Assembly (NCBI RefSeq): GCF_030547425.1
Contig: NZ_JAUORH010000020.1
Location: forward strand, 1 to 53,911
Source: Tenacibaculum sp. 1_MG-2023
GTDB lineage: Bacteria > Bacteroidota > Bacteroidia > Flavobacteriales > Flavobacteriaceae
DNA length: 53,911 bases
Direction: 5' to 3'
This document shows, one piece after another, positions 44,385 to 52,653 of the stretch. The first letter of the stretch is position 1. Each line of letters opens with the position of its first letter. Both the position numbers and the translations under genes were made by a program. The notes under the pieces are model-generated. The model was not told where the DNA came from. It saw nothing but the letters and a program-made list of their open reading frames with translations, and did no database searches.

Positions 44385-45008
44385 CTAAAATTTTAATCCT
44401 TTAATTTTACTTTCTATAGTATTAGGTAACTCTGGTAACTTATCCGTTTTATTATAAATATTTAGATTTTTGAACAACATAATTAATGTTACAATTAGGC
44501 TTGAAAAGCCTAAAATAAAAATCACTCCCCCTAAAAAGTAAATCAAACATATTCTTATAATTGAAGGTTTTGAACCAATTATATATATATTATTAATTAC
44601 TAATTTTTCTATATCGTTATTTTTTTTATTGAATTTTGCTTCAACTTTCCCTAACCCTTTTAAATCACTAACAGTCAAATCAATGGGTAATTCCCTTTCT
44701 AAATCCCTACTATTTACTATATTTTTTGTTTCCAATAAATTGATTAGATTATGATAAGAGGTGCTCTCCGAGACATCATAGATTTGTTTAATATCCATAC
44801 CACTTGAAAAAACAATTCTAAGTCTTAAATAACTGTAATCATTAGGGGTTAAGCATTCCAAAGCAAAAAATTCTAGCTTCTCTTCTTTTAACGTCTCATT
44901 TTTTAACTCTTTTGCTTGTTTAAAAAGTTTTGGACTCCCTTTAAAGACAAGTACCACCCCTAAAGTAATCCCAAAACTAAACTTTAATATGTAATCTATA
45001 AATTTCAT
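44385..45008 (-). CDS. Hypothetical protein with two membrane helices
   Basis: Not recognised. The 207-aa product has an N-terminal helix (about 8-24), a soluble middle (about 30-150, with Lys and Glu and Leu) and a strong second membrane helix (about 153-182, ICLIYFLGGVIFILGFSSLI). Both genes of this pair (with 45030-45389) lie on the minus strand between two conserved plus- and minus-strand blocks and look like local accessory genes. Confidence 0.7.
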   Translation of the reverse strand: MKFIDYILKFSFGITLGVVLVFKGSPKLFKQAKELKNETLKEEKLEFFALECLTPNDYSYLRLRIVFSSGMDIKQIYDVSESTSYHNLINLLETKNIVNSRDLERELPIDLTVSDLKGLGKVEAKFNKKNNDIEKLVINNIYIIGSKPSIIRICLIYFLGGVIFILGFSSLIVTLIMLFKNLNIYNKTDKLPELPNTIESKIKGLKF

Positions 45009-45029
45009 ATCTAGACCTCATTAATTAAT

Positions 45030-45389
45030 TCATTCTTCCTCGTATCCTGATGGCCAAACCCCATATCTCCTCCTAAATTCTTCAGGAGTTTCAGGTTGCC
45101 CCATGTTTCCATAAAAACTATCAGCATCAATATTACTATACCATAATTGCCATTTTTTATCCTCTTCTGCTCTTTGTTCTTTCGTCATTTCCATCGACCT
45201 CTTTTTCTCCTTTTCATCTCTCAACTCTCTTCGTTTATTATAAATTAGACACTTTTGTCTTTCATTTAGTTTTTTAGAGCATTCAATCCAGTCATTTGAA
45301 ACTGTGATTTCATTAGCCATTTTCGCTAAAGTTTCTAACTGTTCCTCACTTAAATTTTCTGAAATCTCATTAGGCTTGATACGTTTCAT
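45030..45389 (-). CDS. Hypothetical charged protein
   Basis: Not recognised. About 119 aa from the ATG at 45387-45389 (MKRIKPNEISENLSEEQLET); an upstream in-frame ATG at 45416 would add nine residues. The middle is a Lys/Glu/Arg-rich helix (about 45-80) and the end is Trp/Tyr/Pro-rich (EEFRRRYGVWPSGYEEE). No membrane helix or signal peptide. It lies 21 nt before the two-helix protein gene on the same strand. Confidence 0.65.
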   Translation of the reverse strand: MKRIKPNEISENLSEEQLETLAKMANEITVSNDWIECSKKLNERQKCLIYNKRRELRDEKEKKRSMEMTKEQRAEEDKKWQLWYSNIDADSFYGNMGQPETPEEFRRRYGVWPSGYEEE

Positions 45390-45445
45390 TCTTTTAAATT
45401 TGTTTAAAATCAACATAATAAACTTTCATTGCCTTTTCAACCCCT

Positions 45446-45480
45446 GCTGGCGCAAGTGTCTCGCTTGTGCTATCTACAGC
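45446..45480. repeat. REP-like palindrome in an accessory spacer
   Basis: GCTG and CAGC bracket an imperfect stem GCGCAAG / CTTGTGC around loop TGTCTCG. It is far richer in G and C than the spacer around it, and resembles bacterial REP elements in size. No second copy is seen in this window, so the repeat status is not shown here. Confidence 0.35.
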
Positions 45481-45594
45481 TCTGCAATTTAAACTCCTTT
45501 CTATTAACATATTTTTCTATCTCTTTTTCCTTTATACTCTTTCTTACTCGTACTGTCACTAGTAAGATACTCGGCTATCGCATAAACAATTGTA

Positions 45595-47976
45595 CTACTT
45601 CGGTAAAAACACCAATTTATTTTTACTCTTCTTTATAGCTGCTTCATTGAGAAGCATTTTTACAAACTCACCATCTACATATTTTTGTGCTTGGTCTTTG
45701 TAATAAGGACTAAACACATTTCCTGATTGTCCTGTAGGTAAAATCGCAATGCTATTCTCAACATCAGAAAAATCAATTACTCTACGTGTTGAAGGCCCTC
45801 CGTGAATCTTATACATTCCTGTACTATCCAACTTAAAAATCTGATTGTTTATCACTTCATTTCCTCCAATGGTTTCAAACGGACCTACATTAAAGAATTT
45901 ACGCAACAAACCTCCCGCTTTACCAATAGCGTGTTCATACTCCACTGAAATCACGCGATTCCACGTCCAATTTTCTACATTTTCTCCTAATTGATTTTGT
46001 AAAAATGTGATGGATTTTTGAAAAGCTGTGGTAATTATTTCATTTCTGGTTTCAACTTTATTAGTTGTTGAAATATCGTCCCACCAAACTGATTGTTCTC
46101 TTTTAGCTTGTTGTGCTAATACTTGATCTTGTAATTGCGTATCAATAAACAACTGAAAGCTATCTCCTAACTCATCTTTATAAGTAGCAGTTAAAAATTC
46201 ATACAAAAATCGATTATAAATAGTCGGAGCTACGTTGGTTTTTAAATATTCTCCATTCCACTTTTCTAACACCGAATATGCTTTTTTAGCTGAAGGAGAT
46301 AATGACGACTTATCTACACTTGCTAACAACTCTCTTCCTATTTCTGGCACAACAGGTGAAGTAACATCATAAATCATTTCAGCTACATCCTCTTTTGTAA
46401 AATCATTTTTAGGTTCTAATAACTGAACAATTCGCTTCGCTCTGTCTTCTGGTTGATAATATCCCGGATATAATTTACCTCTCACGGAATCGGGTTGATT
46501 ATTTGCTGAATACACATAATTCCAACTAGGATTTTCAGCTTGCGGATTTTCTTCAAAAGGTAAATACGCTACAATCTCATCGTTCCCAGAAGCTCCGTTT
46601 AAATACACTTTAGAAGATAGGCTATCTCTTAACCTATATAGTTTAGCTGATGCAAACCAACCTACATTTCCTTTCGCATCTCCATACATTACATTTAATC
46701 CTGGTGCGTGAATCTTTGCAGTTCCAGTTTTAAAGTCTTGTAACGAATTTGCATGTGACATTTTGTGTGACGCTTCTAACAATTGATTAGGCAACTGCGT
46801 ATAAATCCAGTTCATTGCAATTGGTCTTTCATCTGTTACATGCTCTATTAATCCGTTCATAATCGGACCATGTTTACTAACTTTAACTTGATATGTGGTA
46901 TCTTTTCCCCCTTTAACCTTTATACGTTTGTCCCATAACTCATATTTCTGGTATCCATTAGGTGTTTTGTACTCCATTGAATTTTCTGGGTTATTTTCTT
47001 CTACATAAAAGTTCAAATCGTCATTTGCCAACATTGTTAATCCGTAAGCATAGTCCTTATTATGTCCTAACAACGGAAACGGCATCAAAGCTAGATTAAA
47101 TCCGTAAATTTCAAAATCAGGAGTTTTTATATGATTTTGATACCAAACCGATGGTTGAGAAAATGCGATATGTGGATCGTTCGCAAAAATTACCTTACCG
47201 TTTTTGGTTTTAAGTGGTGCAATTACCCATGAGTTACTTCCTATAAAAGGTGCAACTGGCAACTGATTTATAATCTTGCTTACCGCTATAGACATCTCTG
47301 CTTTAATTGTACCTTTATTTGTTGTCTTATTCAGTGTTAAATTTTTATCGAAAGAATTCAACAACTCATTTACATAGGGCTCGCCTAACTTTTCTTTTAC
47401 TTCAGTTAACAACGGATCGGTTTTATGCGCAATTGCAAAACTAAATGCCATATAACCAAAAACATTATACACATCTTTAATTGTATAATTTTCTTTATCC
47501 AGCCCTACCAAATAAAATTCTAACGGGGTTGCCCCTTCTTCTATGAACTGATTAACTCCATTTAAATACGCTTCCGTTAATTTATACGTTTCTGAATTTT
47601 TATCTAATTCCTGAATCGTTTTTTCAGCAGCTTCTTCAATTCCTAATCCAGCAAAAAATTTATCGACTCTAACCAAGTCTTTACCAAAAACTTCTGCTAA
47701 TCTTCCAGCAGCAATTCTTCTGATGAGTTCCATTTGCCACAATCGGTCTTGAGCATGCACGTATCCTAAAGCAGTATAAGCATCTAGTTGATTTTCGGCA
47801 TTGATATGCGGCACTCCAACCTCATCATAATATACCGTAACTTTATCTGAAATTGAGTTAAGTTCTAACTCTCCTTCATAAGTTGGATGCAGAGTTTTTG
47901 TAAATAGCCAAATTCCAACACTTAGTAACACTAAAAGTAGTAGAACAATTTTTAAAGATTTCTTTAATAACTTCAT
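45595..47976 (-). CDS. Penicillin acylase family protein (Ntn hydrolase)
   Basis: A 793-aa proenzyme of the Ntn-hydrolase group that cleaves amides such as beta-lactams or acyl-homoserine lactones; the natural substrate is unknown. It has an N-terminal membrane anchor (about 8-26), an alpha-chain with VTVYYDEVGVPHINAENQLDAYTALGYVHAQDRLWQME family pattern (about 46-84), and the maturation site with nucleophile Ser247 in FIGSNSWVI, the new beta-chain start. A -7 element TATCTTTG lies 16 nt upstream. Confidence 0.93.
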   Translation of the reverse strand: MKLLKKSLKIVLLLLVLLSVGIWLFTKTLHPTYEGELELNSISDKVTVYYDEVGVPHINAENQLDAYTALGYVHAQDRLWQMELIRRIAAGRLAEVFGKDLVRVDKFFAGLGIEEAAEKTIQELDKNSETYKLTEAYLNGVNQFIEEGATPLEFYLVGLDKENYTIKDVYNVFGYMAFSFAIAHKTDPLLTEVKEKLGEPYVNELLNSFDKNLTLNKTTNKGTIKAEMSIAVSKIINQLPVAPFIGSNSWVIAPLKTKNGKVIFANDPHIAFSQPSVWYQNHIKTPDFEIYGFNLALMPFPLLGHNKDYAYGLTMLANDDLNFYVEENNPENSMEYKTPNGYQKYELWDKRIKVKGGKDTTYQVKVSKHGPIMNGLIEHVTDERPIAMNWIYTQLPNQLLEASHKMSHANSLQDFKTGTAKIHAPGLNVMYGDAKGNVGWFASAKLYRLRDSLSSKVYLNGASGNDEIVAYLPFEENPQAENPSWNYVYSANNQPDSVRGKLYPGYYQPEDRAKRIVQLLEPKNDFTKEDVAEMIYDVTSPVVPEIGRELLASVDKSSLSPSAKKAYSVLEKWNGEYLKTNVAPTIYNRFLYEFLTATYKDELGDSFQLFIDTQLQDQVLAQQAKREQSVWWDDISTTNKVETRNEIITTAFQKSITFLQNQLGENVENWTWNRVISVEYEHAIGKAGGLLRKFFNVGPFETIGGNEVINNQIFKLDSTGMYKIHGGPSTRRVIDFSDVENSIAILPTGQSGNVFSPYYKDQAQKYVDGEFVKMLLNEAAIKKSKNKLVFLPK

Positions 47977-47992
47977 TAGGGATGATTTTTTT

Positions 47993-48000
47993 CAAAGATA
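47993..48000 (-). promoter_or_regulatory. Promoter -7 element of the penicillin acylase gene
   Basis: On the minus strand TATCTTTG matches TAnnTTTG. No TTG is seen at the right distance. A GTGTAA palindrome lies about 36 nt further upstream. Confidence 0.5.
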
Positions 48001-48035
48001 ACAGATTTATTTGTTGTTCCTCTTCTGGGTAAATA

Positions 48036-48078
48036 GTGTAATTTTTACACACTTTTACTCTTTAATTACACACTTTTT
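48036..48078. promoter_or_regulatory. Palindrome and repeats in the divergent spacer before the PepSY-like genes
   Basis: GTGTAATTTTTACAC (48036-48050) is a perfect inverted repeat with a 3-nt centre, and TTACACACTTTT occurs twice nearby. Such clusters of TTACAC repeats are typical of operators, but no binding protein is known to me. The rest of the 252-nt spacer holds the sigma-54-like site at 48171 and nothing else I recognise. Confidence 0.4.
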
Positions 48079-48170
48079 ACACATAAAAACATTATCCTTT
48101 TAACCTTTACAAAACAACAATCACTTAACAATCAGCAAGTTATACCTTTTAGTGTTTTAATTAAAGTTGA

Positions 48171-48186
48171 TGGCATATTTATTTCA
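48171..48186 (+). promoter_or_regulatory. Possible sigma-54 promoter of the PepSY-like pair
   Basis: TGGCATATTTATTTCA resembles TGGCA-N6-TTGCA with the right spacing; one base of the -12 part differs. It lies 43 nt before the first PepSY-like ATG, and a sigma-54-dependent regulator is encoded downstream. No TAnnTTTG is seen. Confidence 0.4.
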
Positions 48187-48228
48187 ATACAACAAGCAAA
48201 TATGTAAATAACTTAAAAACTTAATATC

Positions 48229-48537
48229 ATGAAAAATTTAATTTTAGCAGCGGCAATCTTAGCAGGAGCTTCAACTTACGCAACAACAAACAACACTATT
48301 TCTCCTATTACTCCAGTTCATACAGTTGTAGAGAACGGTTTTCAAGAAATTTCTTTAGATAAGTTACCTGCAGCGGTAGCAAAATCTGTTAAAGAGAGTT
48401 TTCCTAAAGGTAAATTAAGCAAAGCTTTTGTAAACGGAAAAGAGCAGTACAAATTAGAAATTACTTTAGAAAACGAGAGTAAAACTCTTTTTGCTGACAA
48501 AGAAGGGAATTGGTTAGATGCAAAAGAAGTAAAATAA
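48229..48537 (+). CDS. PepSY-like secreted protein, copy 1
   Basis: A 102-aa exported protein with a signal peptide (cleavage after about residue 18, STYA) and a compact PepSY-like domain (about 35-102: LDKLPAAVAKSVKESFPKGKL...EQYKLEITLE...LFADKEGNW). Proteins of this group occur in many flavobacteria, usually in the periplasm; the function is not settled. It is about 70% like copy 2 by eye, and the two genes share an identical upstream stretch AACTTAAAAACTTAATATC. Probably the first gene of a two-gene unit. Confidence 0.85.
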   Translation: MKNLILAAAILAGASTYATTNNTISPITPVHTVVENGFQEISLDKLPAAVAKSVKESFPKGKLSKAFVNGKEQYKLEITLENESKTLFADKEGNWLDAKEVK

Positions 48538-48600
48538 CTTACACATATTTCCCTTGTAGTATTACAATAATAAATAATTATAACTTAAAAACTTAATATC

Positions 48601-48921
48601 ATGAAAAAATTAATCTTAGCAGTAGCAATCTTAGCAGGTGTTTCAACTTACGCAACAGTAAACAATACTATTTCTCCTATTACTCCAATTCATACAGTTG
48701 TAGCTGATGGGTTTCAAGAAATCTCTTTAGATAAATTACCTGCAGCATTAGTAAACTCTATTAAAGAAAGCTTTCCAAAAGCTACTGTAAACAAAGCTTT
48801 TGTAAACGAAAAAGAGCAGTACAAATTAGAAATTAGCGCAGAAAAAGTAAGTAAGACTATTTATACTGACAAAGAAGGTAACTTGTTAGAAGAAAAAGAA
48901 GTAAACAATACTAAAAAGTAA
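48601..48921 (+). CDS. PepSY-like secreted protein, copy 2
   Basis: A 106-aa paralogue of the previous gene, with the same signal peptide layout and PepSY-like domain. Differences cluster in the second half (KATVNKAFVNE..., EISAEKVSKTIY) and at the tail (ends NNTKK). It keeps the leader AACTTAAAAACTTAATATC just before its ATG, so the duplicated unit includes the translation start region. A strong terminator follows at 48953-48984. Confidence 0.85.
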   Translation: MKKLILAVAILAGVSTYATVNNTISPITPIHTVVADGFQEISLDKLPAALVNSIKESFPKATVNKAFVNEKEQYKLEISAEKVSKTIYTDKEGNLLEEKEVNNTKK

Positions 48922-48952
48922 TTTTTTTATTTCCCTCCTCAATTTTATTGAC

Positions 48953-48984
48953 AAAAGAGCGTTTTCATTTAAAACGCTCTTTTT
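48953..48984 (+). terminator. Terminator after the PepSY-like pair
   Basis: Perfect 13-bp stem AAAAGAGCGTTTT / AAAACGCTCTTTT with loop CATTT and more T after it. It lies inside the longest open frame of the next gene and rules out a start upstream of 48984. Confidence 0.88.
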
Positions 48985-49031
48985 ATTTTTACAGAGAATT
49001 TTTATACAAACAATTTAGAGCAGCCATTTTT

Positions 49032-50366
49032 ATGAAAAATATTTTATTGGTAGAAGACGATGTTACTTTTTCTAATATGCTAAAACATTTTTTAGAGCGA
49101 CACAAATATGTTGTTGAGGTTAGCTATACCATTAAAAATGCCTCTACCCTATTGAAGGAAAATTCATACAATTTAATTTTTACTGATTTACGTCTTCCTG
49201 ACGGTAATGGTATTGATTTATTAAAACAAAGTAAAAACACTAATAGTAACATCCCTGTTGTTTTAATGACGAGTTATGCTGAAGTTTCAACAGCAGTTCA
49301 AGCGATGAAACAAGGTGCTTTTGATTATATTTCTAAACCTTTTAATCCTGATGAAGTTTTAGAAGTAATTAGTAATGCTCTAGAAGTTAAAACCGAACAA
49401 ATTACTGAACCTAAAAAAGAAGACAAGAAGGTTTCTAATTCTAATATTGTTACTGGTATAAGTGCGGCTTCTAAAAGCCTTTATGAGCATATCCATTTAG
49501 TAGCTCCAACTGACATGTCTGTTCTTATTACAGGCGAAAGTGGTACAGGTAAAGAAGTTGTTGCTAGCACAATTCATACCCAAAGTTTACGTAAAGACAA
49601 GCCTTTTATTGCCGTGGATTGCGGAGCTATACCTAAAGAGATTGCCTCAAGTGAATTTTTCGGGCATCAAAAAGGATCATTTACAGGAGCTATAAATGAT
49701 AAAATAGGACATTTTGAAGCAGCTAATGGAGGTACTCTTTTTTTAGATGAAGTTGGAAATTTAAATTACGAAAGTCAGGTACAACTTTTACGTGCTTTAC
49801 AAGAAAGAAAGATTAAACCTGTAGGAAGCAGTAAGGAAATTATGGTAGATATTCGTTTAATTACTGCCACTAATGAAGATTTATTATCTGCTGTTGAAAA
49901 AGGTAATTTTAGAGAAGATTTATATCATCGTTTAAATGAGTTTTCTATTAAAGTCCCTAATCTAAATGATAGAAAAGACGATTTAATTCTTTATGCCGAT
50001 TTCTTTTTAGAAAAAGCCAACAAACAACTCAATAAATCAATCGCTGGCTTTTCTCATGAAGTACTCACTTTATTTCAACAATATAGCTGGCCAGGAAACT
50101 TACGAGAGTTATCTAATGTTATCAAAAGAGCTACACTTTTATCTCAGACAGAAATTATAGAAAAAGAAGTGTTGCCTGAAGAATTAAAAAACACTGAAGA
50201 TCAATACAGCATCCCTAATGAATTTTCTACCAAGGAAAATGAAAAAAAACTTATTATTAGGGCTTTACATGAGGCTAAAAACAACAAAACTAAAGCTGCA
50301 AAGCTTTTAAATATTACTAGAAAGACTTTGTATAATAAACTGAAAGAGCATGAAATAAATTCTTAA
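49032..50366 (+). CDS. Sigma-54-dependent response regulator (NtrC/AtoC type)
   Basis: A 444-aa activator of sigma-54 promoters. The receiver domain (about 1-118) has the acidic pocket EDD (8-10), phosphoacceptor Asp52 and Lys102. The AAA+ domain (about 138-370) has Walker A GESGTGKE (168-175) and the sigma-54 contact loop GSFTGA (215-220), with Ser in place of the usual Ala. A Fis-type helix-turn-helix ends the protein (NKTKAAKLLNITRKTLYNKL). No partner histidine kinase is in the window. I start at the ATG at 49032 (MKNILLVEDD). The PepSY pair upstream may be a target. Confidence 0.95.
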   Translation: MKNILLVEDDVTFSNMLKHFLERHKYVVEVSYTIKNASTLLKENSYNLIFTDLRLPDGNGIDLLKQSKNTNSNIPVVLMTSYAEVSTAVQAMKQGAFDYISKPFNPDEVLEVISNALEVKTEQITEPKKEDKKVSNSNIVTGISAASKSLYEHIHLVAPTDMSVLITGESGTGKEVVASTIHTQSLRKDKPFIAVDCGAIPKEIASSEFFGHQKGSFTGAINDKIGHFEAANGGTLFLDEVGNLNYESQVQLLRALQERKIKPVGSSKEIMVDIRLITATNEDLLSAVEKGNFREDLYHRLNEFSIKVPNLNDRKDDLILYADFFLEKANKQLNKSIAGFSHEVLTLFQQYSWPGNLRELSNVIKRATLLSQTEIIEKEVLPEELKNTEDQYSIPNEFSTKENEKKLIIRALHEAKNNKTKAAKLLNITRKTLYNKLKEHEINS

Positions 50367-50375
50367 TTATTCAGC

Positions 50376-50696
50376 TTATACTGTACCTAAAGGGTATAGC
50401 TTTACGGTAACTTCTTGCATTCCACTTTTTAAAATCGCATCGTTAATACAGGTGGTATGCCCCATTAAACCAACTTGTTTAAAAAGATTAAATACCATTC
50501 TACCATTTACATACAATTCATAAAAACAACCACTTTGGTTCGCTTCTATAAAATATTGAGGCATGCTTTTGTGTTGTAAAGGCTGTATGTTACTATATAG
50601 TTTGTCTATGGGTCTCATTTGTTTTGTTTGCCCAGAAGCAGTAAGTACCAACAACATACAAAACAAATAAACACTATATAAAAACGCTTTTTGCAT
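50376..50696 (-). pseudogene. Truncated copy of the array lipoprotein (N-terminal part only, lipobox Cys lost)
   Basis: Encodes 106 aa that match the first 103 residues of the three full-length neighbours and then end in TV where they read QTEVERF. The lipobox, TACGQ in the others, is TASGQ here, so Cys21 has become Ser and lipid attachment should fail. It is the last gene of the array (3' end) and lies 9 nt from the convergent response regulator. Loss of the rest and of the Cys suggests it is decaying; a short periplasmic product is also possible. Confidence 0.7.
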
Positions 50697-51676
50697 TACC
50701 TTATAATTTCTAATTTGTTACTTCCTTTTGGTTTGTGTAGGTATATGTAAGAGTAATTTCTTATTTTACTTTTACTCCCATCATCATAAGTTTTCTCATA
50801 TCCATAAGAAAATGCTCCATAACCTTTTTTTATTATGCTTTTTAACGCTACAATTCTACCATTCCCTCCAAAAATCATTTCATACTTATCTAAAGGTTCT
50901 TTCTTTTTAAACTTAGAGTCAAAAATTTGTTTAAATTTCCTTTTTCTATCCTTAATACTTTTTTCATTAACATCATTATAGGCTTCAGATTTTAAAAACT
51001 CTAACTCTCTGTTTTTAAACAATTCTACCCATTTAGCTTCGTCTTGATTGAAAATAACATCAGATAAATTATTATAAAAAGCTACTACTTCTTTTTCTAA
51101 CTGTTTTTGATCCATTTTAGTTAAATCTTGCGATTCGCTCCAGCCAGTAACTTCGTAAGGAACTTCTGCATAAAACGTAAAAGTATGCTCATAATAAGGT
51201 AAACCCTCTATTTTAATATCATTCTTACTTCTAGTACTTGCCTCCGGAATTTTAAATGTTACTACTTTTTCATCGCTGTCTTCTACCTGTGTATCGTATT
51301 TTTCTATTTTTACTTCTATTCTTGCATTCTTGGTAAACGTGTCAAACCTTTCTACTTCTGTTTGTCCTAAAGGGTATAGCTTTACAGTAACTTCTTGCAT
51401 CCCACTTTTTAAAATAGCATCGTTAATACAGGTGGTATGCCCCATTAAACCAACTTGTTTAAAAAGCTTAAATACCATCCTACCATTTACATACAACTCA
51501 TAAAAACAACCACTTTGGTTCGCTTCTATAAAATATCTATTCATGCTTTTGTATTGTAAAGGCTGTATGTTGCTGTATAGTTTGTCTATGGGTCTCATTT
51601 CTTTTGTTTGCCCACAAGCTGTAAACACCAACAACATACAAAACAAATAAACACTATATAAAAACGCTTTGTTCAT
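50696..51676 (-). CDS. Array lipoprotein, full-length copy 1
   Basis: Function unknown. The 326-aa lipoprotein has a signal peptide with lipobox TACGQ (Cys21), a conserved N-terminal domain (about 28-190; with SGCFYELYVNGRMVF and GHTTCINDAIL, two conserved cysteines), the segment GLPYYEHTFTFYAEVPYEVT (about 160-180), and a helical C-terminal half (LEKEVVAFYNNLSDVI; SIKDRKRKFKQIFDSKFKKKEPLDKYEMIFGG) ending in LHKPKGSNKLEIIR. The start overlaps the stop of the gene upstream as TAATG, so translation is probably coupled along the array. Confidence 0.82.
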   Translation of the reverse strand: MNKAFLYSVYLFCMLLVFTACGQTKEMRPIDKLYSNIQPLQYKSMNRYFIEANQSGCFYELYVNGRMVFKLFKQVGLMGHTTCINDAILKSGMQEVTVKLYPLGQTEVERFDTFTKNARIEVKIEKYDTQVEDSDEKVVTFKIPEASTRSKNDIKIEGLPYYEHTFTFYAEVPYEVTGWSESQDLTKMDQKQLEKEVVAFYNNLSDVIFNQDEAKWVELFKNRELEFLKSEAYNDVNEKSIKDRKRKFKQIFDSKFKKKEPLDKYEMIFGGNGRIVALKSIIKKGYGAFSYGYEKTYDDGSKSKIRNYSYIYLHKPKGSNKLEIIR

Positions 51677-52653
51677 TACCTTATAATTTCTAATTTGTTA
51701 CTTCCTTTTGGTTTGTGTAGGTAGACATAATAATAATACCTATATTTAATGAATTCACCATCTTCTTTTGACTCAATTCCAAACGAAAAAGCTGAATTCC
51801 CTTTTGATCTGGTACTCTTTAAGCTAACTATTCTACCATCACCTCCAAAGATCATCTCATATGGGTCTAGAGGTTCTTTCTTTTTAAACTTAGAATCAAA
51901 AATTTCTTTTAGTTCTTCTATTCTTCCTTTTATACTAGAGGCTTTTATATTATTGTAAGCTACTGATTTAAAATACTCTATTTCTCTATTTTTTATTAAC
52001 TTAATCCATTTCTCTTCATCTCTTTGATCTACTATATTTGAAAGCTCATTATAGAAAGCTACTACTTCTTTTTCTAATTGTTTTTGATTCATTTTAGTTA
52101 AATCTTGCGATTCGCTCCAGCCTGTTACTTCGTAAGGAACTTCTGCATAAAACGTAAAAGTATGTTCATAATAAGGCAACCCTTCTATTTTAATATCATT
52201 CTTACTTCTAGTACTTGCCTCCGGAATTTTAAATGTTACTACTTTTTCATCACTGTCTTCTACCTGTATATCGTATTTTTCTATTTTTACTTCTATTCTT
52301 GCATTCTTGGTAAACGTGTCAAACCTTTCTACTTCTGTTTGTCCTAAAGGGTATAACTTTACGGTAACTTCTTGCTCTCCACTTTTTAAAATAGCATCGT
52401 TAATACAGGTAGTATGCCCCATTAAACCAGTTTGTTTAAAATGCTTAAAAACCAATTTTCCATTTACATACAGCTCATAAAAACAACCACTTTGGTTCGC
52501 TTCTATAAAATATCTATTCATGCTTTTGTATTGTAGGGGTTGTATGTTGCTGTATAGTTTGTCTATGGGTCTCATTTCTTTTGTTTGCCCACAAGCTGTA
52601 AACACCAACAACATACAAAACAAATAAACACTATATAAAAACGCTTTGTGCAT
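51676..52653 (-). CDS. Array lipoprotein, full-length copy 2
   Basis: A 325-aa paralogue. It is nearly identical to copy 1 over about residues 1-190, including the stretch KIPEASTRSKNDIKIEGLPY, but clearly different in the C-terminal half (NELSNIVDQRDEEKWIKLIK; IKASSIKGRIEELKEI; then SKGNSAFSFGIESKEDGEF). The end is again LHKPKGSNKLEIIR. Lipobox Cys21 is intact. TAATG overlaps at both ends. Confidence 0.82.
   Translation of the reverse strand: MHKAFLYSVYLFCMLLVFTACGQTKEMRPIDKLYSNIQPLQYKSMNRYFIEANQSGCFYELYVNGKLVFKHFKQTGLMGHTTCINDAILKSGEQEVTVKLYPLGQTEVERFDTFTKNARIEVKIEKYDIQVEDSDEKVVTFKIPEASTRSKNDIKIEGLPYYEHTFTFYAEVPYEVTGWSESQDLTKMNQKQLEKEVVAFYNELSNIVDQRDEEKWIKLIKNREIEYFKSVAYNNIKASSIKGRIEELKEIFDSKFKKKEPLDPYEMIFGGDGRIVSLKSTRSKGNSAFSFGIESKEDGEFIKYRYYYYVYLHKPKGSNKLEIIR

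Noticed and set aside
45429..45638. Small plus-strand frame of about 69 codons over the spacer and the end of penicillin acylase
   Set aside because: It runs through the palindrome and over the real gene's 3' end on the other strand, with no promoter or recognisable product.
48948..49031. N-terminal extension of the response regulator
   Set aside because: It runs through a perfect terminator hairpin; the receiver domain begins at the ATG at 49032.
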